A stretch of DNA of 64,000 nucleotides from the NCBI GenBank assembly GCA_015066395.1, contig SVOL01000002.1, forward strand, positions 105,655-169,654, given 5' to 3'. Source of the stretch: Oscillospiraceae bacterium. Its GTDB lineage: Bacteria > Bacillota > Clostridia > Oscillospirales > Acutalibacteraceae. A program made the translations under genes and the position numbers. The notes under the pieces are model-generated. The model worked only from the letters and a program-made list of their open reading frames with translations. It made no database searches and had not been told where the DNA came from. Of this stretch, positions 60,064 to 64,000 are shown in pieces; positions within the stretch are counted from its first letter, which is position 1, and each line of letters opens with the position of its first letter.

Positions 60064-61503
60064 ATGAGCGAGTCGGCAAACATTGCAAAAAACTCAACTT
60101 TGACTCAATATTTAAAATCGCTCGAAGCAACTTGCGGAAGAGAAAATCTTTTGAAATATCTCGGCGGTGATTATAAATACAGTGAAAACGCTCCGTTTTT
60201 ATCGGTCATTATGCGCACCCAAGGCAAAAGACCCGAGGCCTTGAGCGAGGTCTTACTCAGCCTCTCCGGTCAGAGCGATATGGACTTTGAGGTTCTTATT
60301 ATGGGTCACAACCTGACTGCTGACGGCAAACAGTCGGTCGAGACCATCATCAGCGAACTGCCTTCCTTTATGGATGGCAAGGTCCATTTGGTCGAGGTCA
60401 CCGGCGGAAGCCGCACCACACCTCTGACCAAAGGTTTTGAATCGGCCAACGGTCGGTATGTATCGATCTTAGATGATGACGATATGGTTTTTGAAAACTG
60501 GGTCGAGGCTTTTCACGAGTTGGAAGAGAACAACAGCGGCAAGATCTTACACTCCTACTGTGTTGATCAGGATTGGCGAAGCATCGAGAACGAATACGGC
60601 GAGACCGTTCTGGTTTCGGTATCCCCGTTCCGTCCTAACTACTGTTGCGAGTTCGATCTTATCAAGCAGTTTTCGACCAACTACTGCCCCACCTTCAGTC
60701 TCGCTTTCCCGCGTATCGCCTACGATCTTTTGAATATTCATTTTGATGAAACTCTCACCACGACCGAGGATTGGGATTTCCTTATGCGAAACGCGCTTAT
60801 ATGCGGTGTGGCTGATAATCCCATCGTCACCGGTATCTACCGCAAATGGATCAACACCGAAAACTCCGCAACTCTGCACACCGAGCGCGAGTGGAAAAAG
60901 AATTACAAATATATAAGAAACAAGTTGCTTTCCAACTCCGTATTGTTGCCTATCGGTGACTCGACCAAAAAGTTACTGTCATCGCAGAGTGGCTCGGCTA
61001 ACGCCGGCGAAGTGAAGATAACCGAATTCTCGGTTCTTATCGACGACGGTGCAGGCTTTAACGAGGATAGTTTTGCCAAACTGACCTTTAAATGTGAAGA
61101 TGAGATCTGGACCGCGGAGGTCACTAATCTTGCAAAATTCGGCGAGATCCGACGTTTGAGGATCGACCCCATTGCCAACGGCTCGGTCACAGTCAAGGGG
61201 CTTGCTATCAGTGCGACTGATATTGACGGTAATAAGGTCCGGTACCGACACGATAAGCTTCGCACTAACGGTCTTTACAGCAAGGATTCTATTATATTCT
61301 CAACACCCGATCCGCAGTGCATTGTGAACCTGCAAGATCCCGCAAAGCTCGCCAACTTAGCGGTCAATTTCACGATCCACTACGACCTTCCCATAAACTT
61401 CTTCAGAATCACCGTTTTCCGCTTCTGCATAAAGAAATGGACACGTGCCGTACTCTCTCGCGCACGCCGTGCGGCATCAAAAATCAAGCATTTAATAAGA
61501 TAA
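60064..61503 (+). CDS. GT2 glycosyltransferase with C-terminal extension
   Basis: The 479-residue protein has FLSVIMRTQGKRPEALSEVLLSLSGQSD, then GRYVSILDDDDMVFENWVEAFHELE with the DxD-type metal site, and TTTEDWDFLMRNALICG. Residues about 300-450 form an extra beta-rich region (ITEFSVLIDDGAGFNEDSFAKL), and the end is strongly basic. 30 nt separate it from the first transferase gene. Substrate unknown. Confidence 0.82.
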   Translation: MSESANIAKNSTLTQYLKSLEATCGRENLLKYLGGDYKYSENAPFLSVIMRTQGKRPEALSEVLLSLSGQSDMDFEVLIMGHNLTADGKQSVETIISELPSFMDGKVHLVEVTGGSRTTPLTKGFESANGRYVSILDDDDMVFENWVEAFHELEENNSGKILHSYCVDQDWRSIENEYGETVLVSVSPFRPNYCCEFDLIKQFSTNYCPTFSLAFPRIAYDLLNIHFDETLTTTEDWDFLMRNALICGVADNPIVTGIYRKWINTENSATLHTEREWKKNYKYIRNKLLSNSVLLPIGDSTKKLLSSQSGSANAGEVKITEFSVLIDDGAGFNEDSFAKLTFKCEDEIWTAEVTNLAKFGEIRRLRIDPIANGSVTVKGLAISATDIDGNKVRYRHDKLRTNGLYSKDSIIFSTPDPQCIVNLQDPAKLANLAVNFTIHYDLPINFFRITVFRFCIKKWTRAVLSRARRAASKIKHLIR

Positions 61504-61506
61504 TTT

Positions 61507-61546
61507 AAACTGCTTAGGGCATCTTGAACTGCCTTAAGCAGTTTTT
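61507..61546 (+). terminator. Terminator of the glycosyltransferase pair
   Basis: Imperfect stem of AACTGCTTA (from 61508) with TAAGCAGTT (61535-61543), extended inward by GGGCA/TGCC, then a T run. Confidence 0.75.
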
Positions 61547-61578
61547 ATAAATTTACCGCTTAATTTGCGTGGATTACC

Positions 61579-61607
61579 TTGACTATTACTATATAATACT
61601 GTATAAT
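61579..61607 (+). promoter_or_regulatory. Promoter of the SGNH-like secreted protein
   Basis: TTGACT (61579-61584) and TATAAT (61602-61607) are 17 bp apart. Confidence 0.65.
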
Positions 61608-61613
61608 AATGGG

Positions 61614-61845
61614 TACATTAAGTACATACATAAACCATTTTAAACGTCATTTGATAACAAGTGGTAAATTAATTACCTTTTATTGCTGCAGGGTGTCCGG
61701 GGCAATGCCTTTGCCCCGGCAACATCACTTTAATAAAGCAGCGTGTAACTCGGGCATTTACACTGTATCTTACAGTGAATGTATATAATAATTTAGGCAT
61801 TGCGGAAACAGCAATCCGCCGTGTCAGAATATTCAGGAGGTTATC
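61614..61845 (+). other. Long 5' leader with several hairpins
   Basis: About 230 nt lie between the predicted start and the ATG. They include CCGGGGCA/TGCCCCGG (about 61697-61719), ACACTGTA/TACAGTG (about 61760-61778) and ATTGC/GCAAT (about 61799-61815). I do not recognise a known riboswitch class; c-di-GMP-I landmarks are absent. It holds no open frame of note. Confidence 0.4.
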
Positions 61846-64000
61846 ATGAAAGAAAAATTATTCAGAATGTGGCGCTCCGGCATCACCATGCTCCTCGTTT
61901 TGTGCATGGTAGTTGGCTTAATGGCCCCTGCCGCATTCGCCACACAAGTGAGCGACGCTGATAACGACGGCGTTATCAATTACGTCTCTCTCGGCGCATC
62001 CAATGTTAACGGCTACGGTATTCGCGGATACCTGCCCGGAGCAGTAACAGAAGATCCCCTTGCCGCAAGCAAGGCCGATTTGAATGTCTACGGCTATCTC
62101 CGCGCACCGGACGATGCTTATCCTGCACAGATTGCTGCTGCGTTGGAGAGAGCAACCGGTAAAGAAGTGGTTTTAGGACAGTTAGCCATCAGTTCTATGA
62201 GAACTGAGGAAGTTCGCTATCTGTTAGACGATACTTATGAGCCGGACGCCTACATGGATTGGCGTTTCACCGGTGGTCAGAAGTGGTTTGAGATCGCAGA
62301 GCCGGGTGGCATTAGCGCACTCCGTAACGCTTATAAGACCAATATTGCAAACGCTGATGTCATTACCCTCGATATCGGCTGGAACAACTTTGGTGTCTAT
62401 GCTTTCAATAACATCAAGACCATCTTGGCCGACGGCAACTACTGGAAGGCTCCCGATTTCTCGGCGATCTTAACCGAGGATGAGAAAACTCAGTACGAGT
62501 CTATCAAGGCTGAAGTCATGCAGATGCTTACTGAAAACACCGACATGGCAAGCGAAGACTTGATGAACAAGTTGGAGTTGATGGCCGACGTTTTGGTATA
62601 CGCCACTATAGGCGCTTGCTCAAACTTCGATATCGTTATGGAAAAGATCTACGAACTCAATGATGACGCCAACGTCGTTGTTATCAACATCCAGAACCTG
62701 GCTGATGATATGATCGTAGAATTCGAAGGCGTTGAGTTGGCCCTCGGTGACATCTACGGCGAACTTATTGACATGGTCAATATGTACAGAGCTTCTGCAT
62801 CTCCTTACGCCGACAAGTATCTTTTTGCCAATGCAGGCGATGTCACCACCTACTTGGATGAGATCCAGGCTTGGAATGGCGATCCCACCACATTGGGCGA
62901 CAACATGAAGGATTGCTTCGATATGTATGACGACGGTCTGTATGTCAGAAGCATTGTTGAGTACATGATGGCTGGTCAGGCTCTGAGCGGCTTGTTCCAG
63001 GGCTTCAGAGATATGGCAGCCTCATACGGTTTGGAAGCTTTCAAAAACGACAGCCAGTATACATATGAGTTTGCATTGGATATGCAATGGTTAAACGGTG
63101 TCGATCTTGGTAAATTGGATTTAGCCAATCCTGATACCGAGCTTGAGTTCTATGGTGCCGCCGTCGCAAAGCATCTTAAGAATCTGCGCGAAAACAATTA
63201 CGGCGCATATAACTATGTATTTGAGAACTTAACCAATAACTTAACAGCTCAGAAGGCTCAGTTAGAGGCTCAAAAGGCCAATCTGCCTGCAGGCACGCCG
63301 CAGCCGGTGATCGATCAGATCGATGCCGGTATCGCACAGCTTACCCAGGCGATCGACATTATTGTTCCTACTGCAAAGGCTGAGTTTGAAGCTAAATTCA
63401 CCGGTGTATACAATACTTATGTGAATACCCTCAACTATGCATACGATGTTGTTGCAACTATCGTACAGTATGCTGCAAGCATCAACACCATTGAAATAAA
63501 TGCTAACAGCTTGAACGGTTTCAACAATGCCGCCAACAACCTGATGAACTATATTGCTAATAGTTTTGTAAACAGTGCTACTCAGAAGTTCTACTACGAA
63601 TTACAGAAGAACGGCATTCAGAACACAGGCGTTACTGCAGATCCCGTATTCAATATGGACGAAAACCTGCTCGCCGATCCTGCTATTAAAGCTATCGCTG
63701 TTTTGGCTGTCCGCTACGAGTTGGGTAACAGTTTCTTTGTACATCCCAACGAGAAGGGCCACGATGAAATCACCGCAGCTGTTCTCTCCGCTTTGGAGAA
63801 CAACACCTCAGGCGATGAGTTTACCGAAGAAAAGGTCAAAATGTATCTCGAAACTGCTTATGACTTGATTCTTGAGTACTATGACGAGGCTTATGCTTAC
63901 GCATACGGCTATGCAGAGCAGAACGGTTACATCGCCGAAGCAGTTGCTGCTATCGATGAGTTGATCGTTGCTTTGAAGGATATCGAATCTGTTCCCGGCA
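61846..64000 (+). CDS. Secreted SGNH/GDSL-hydrolase-like protein (truncated at right edge)
   Basis: An open frame from ATG 61846 (AGGAGG 6 nt upstream) runs off the window after about 718 residues. It has a signal peptide (LMAPAAFA cleavage near residue 32), then NYVSLGASNVNGYG (block I-like with the possible nucleophile Ser), ITLDIGWNNFG (block III-like) and, far downstream, FFVHPNEKGHDEI (block V-like His). Between them is a long helical insertion (about 200-600) with AQKAQLEAQKANL coiled-coil sequence. Activity is inferred from these blocks only. Confidence 0.75.
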   Translation, partial: MKEKLFRMWRSGITMLLVLCMVVGLMAPAAFATQVSDADNDGVINYVSLGASNVNGYGIRGYLPGAVTEDPLAASKADLNVYGYLRAPDDAYPAQIAAALERATGKEVVLGQLAISSMRTEEVRYLLDDTYEPDAYMDWRFTGGQKWFEIAEPGGISALRNAYKTNIANADVITLDIGWNNFGVYAFNNIKTILADGNYWKAPDFSAILTEDEKTQYESIKAEVMQMLTENTDMASEDLMNKLELMADVLVYATIGACSNFDIVMEKIYELNDDANVVVINIQNLADDMIVEFEGVELALGDIYGELIDMVNMYRASASPYADKYLFANAGDVTTYLDEIQAWNGDPTTLGDNMKDCFDMYDDGLYVRSIVEYMMAGQALSGLFQGFRDMAASYGLEAFKNDSQYTYEFALDMQWLNGVDLGKLDLANPDTELEFYGAAVAKHLKNLRENNYGAYNYVFENLTNNLTAQKAQLEAQKANLPAGTPQPVIDQIDAGIAQLTQAIDIIVPTAKAEFEAKFTGVYNTYVNTLNYAYDVVATIVQYAASINTIEINANSLNGFNNAANNLMNYIANSFVNSATQKFYYELQKNGIQNTGVTADPVFNMDENLLADPAIKAIAVLAVRYELGNSFFVHPNEKGHDEITAAVLSALENNTSGDEFTEEKVKMYLETAYDLILEYYDEAYAYAYGYAEQNGYIAEAVAAIDELIVALKDIESVPG

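Noticed and set aside
61614..61845. c-di-GMP riboswitch upstream of the SGNH-like gene
   Set aside because: The conserved class I landmarks and tetraloop-receptor layout are missing; the region is left as an unassigned structured leader.

Overview
The window looks like chromosomal DNA from a low- to mid-GC monoderm, most probably a gut-associated Clostridia member (Oscillospirales/Ruminococcaceae-like). The evidence is strong AGGAGG ribosome-binding sites, sigma-A promoters of the TTGACA-17-TATAAT type, a tryptophan T-box, a GlgC/GlgD pair, a CarD regulator, a PdaB-like sporulation deacetylase, Na+-decarboxylase subunits and both GluRS and GlnRS. The species assignment is inference. No CRISPR array, rRNA or complete transposon was seen.

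Layout. 1-6.2 kb: two tandem minus-strand cassettes, each a large secreted protein with carbohydrate-binding-like domains followed by a ~42-residue peptide; the larger protein also carries a C-terminal ABC-type solute-binding domain. 6.3-9.3 kb: a PQ-loop-like membrane protein, a DUF4173-type membrane protein and a DUF2975/XRE pair. 9.4-9.8 kb: repeats and tRNA-Ser(GGA) with a duplicated 3' end. 10-12 kb: GtrA plus an FAD oxidoreductase. 12-17 kb: asparagine synthetase and an isolated phage tail/lysis cassette, next to an intergenic region with DnaA-box matches. 17.2-19.3 kb: CarD and Na+ pump subunits OadB/OadG. 19.4-22.3 kb: proBAC. 22.5-29.3 kb: PdaB-like deacetylase, an ABC exporter pair behind a palindromic operator candidate, NUDIX, a membrane protein and a Cys-rich DUF6062-like protein.

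29.3-31.3 kb: tryptophan T-box, stand-alone trpB and a Dabb-domain protein. 31.3-33.6 kb: FucO-like iron alcohol dehydrogenase and an alpha/beta hydrolase. 33.7-38.4 kb: a tight five-gene envelope operon (GT2-GtrA fusion, phosphodiester glycosidase, unknown membrane-anchored protein, PAP2 phosphatase, lipid kinase). 38.9-42.7 kb: glgC-glgD-glgA. 42.7-46 kb: zinc metallopeptidase, serC and a Cys-rich conserved protein. 46-48.5 kb: uppP, coaX and a probable pantothenate ECF S component. 48.5-54.7 kb: Mrp ATPase, a lipoprotein, gltX-glnS-nif3. 54.8-59 kb: two very small genes and a YtrA-type GntR/ABC operon ending in two exported proteins of unknown function. 59.1-61.5 kb: two GT2 glycosyltransferases. 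61.8 kb to the right edge: a truncated secreted SGNH-hydrolase-like protein behind a long leader.

Broadly, the window mixes housekeeping biosynthesis (proline, serine, asparagine, glycogen, CoA, aminoacyl-tRNA) with cell-envelope and secreted functions. The least explained parts are the duplicated secreted-protein/peptide cassettes at the left edge, the envelope lipid-sugar operon at 34-38 kb, the YtrA operon cargo, and several structured intergenic elements.
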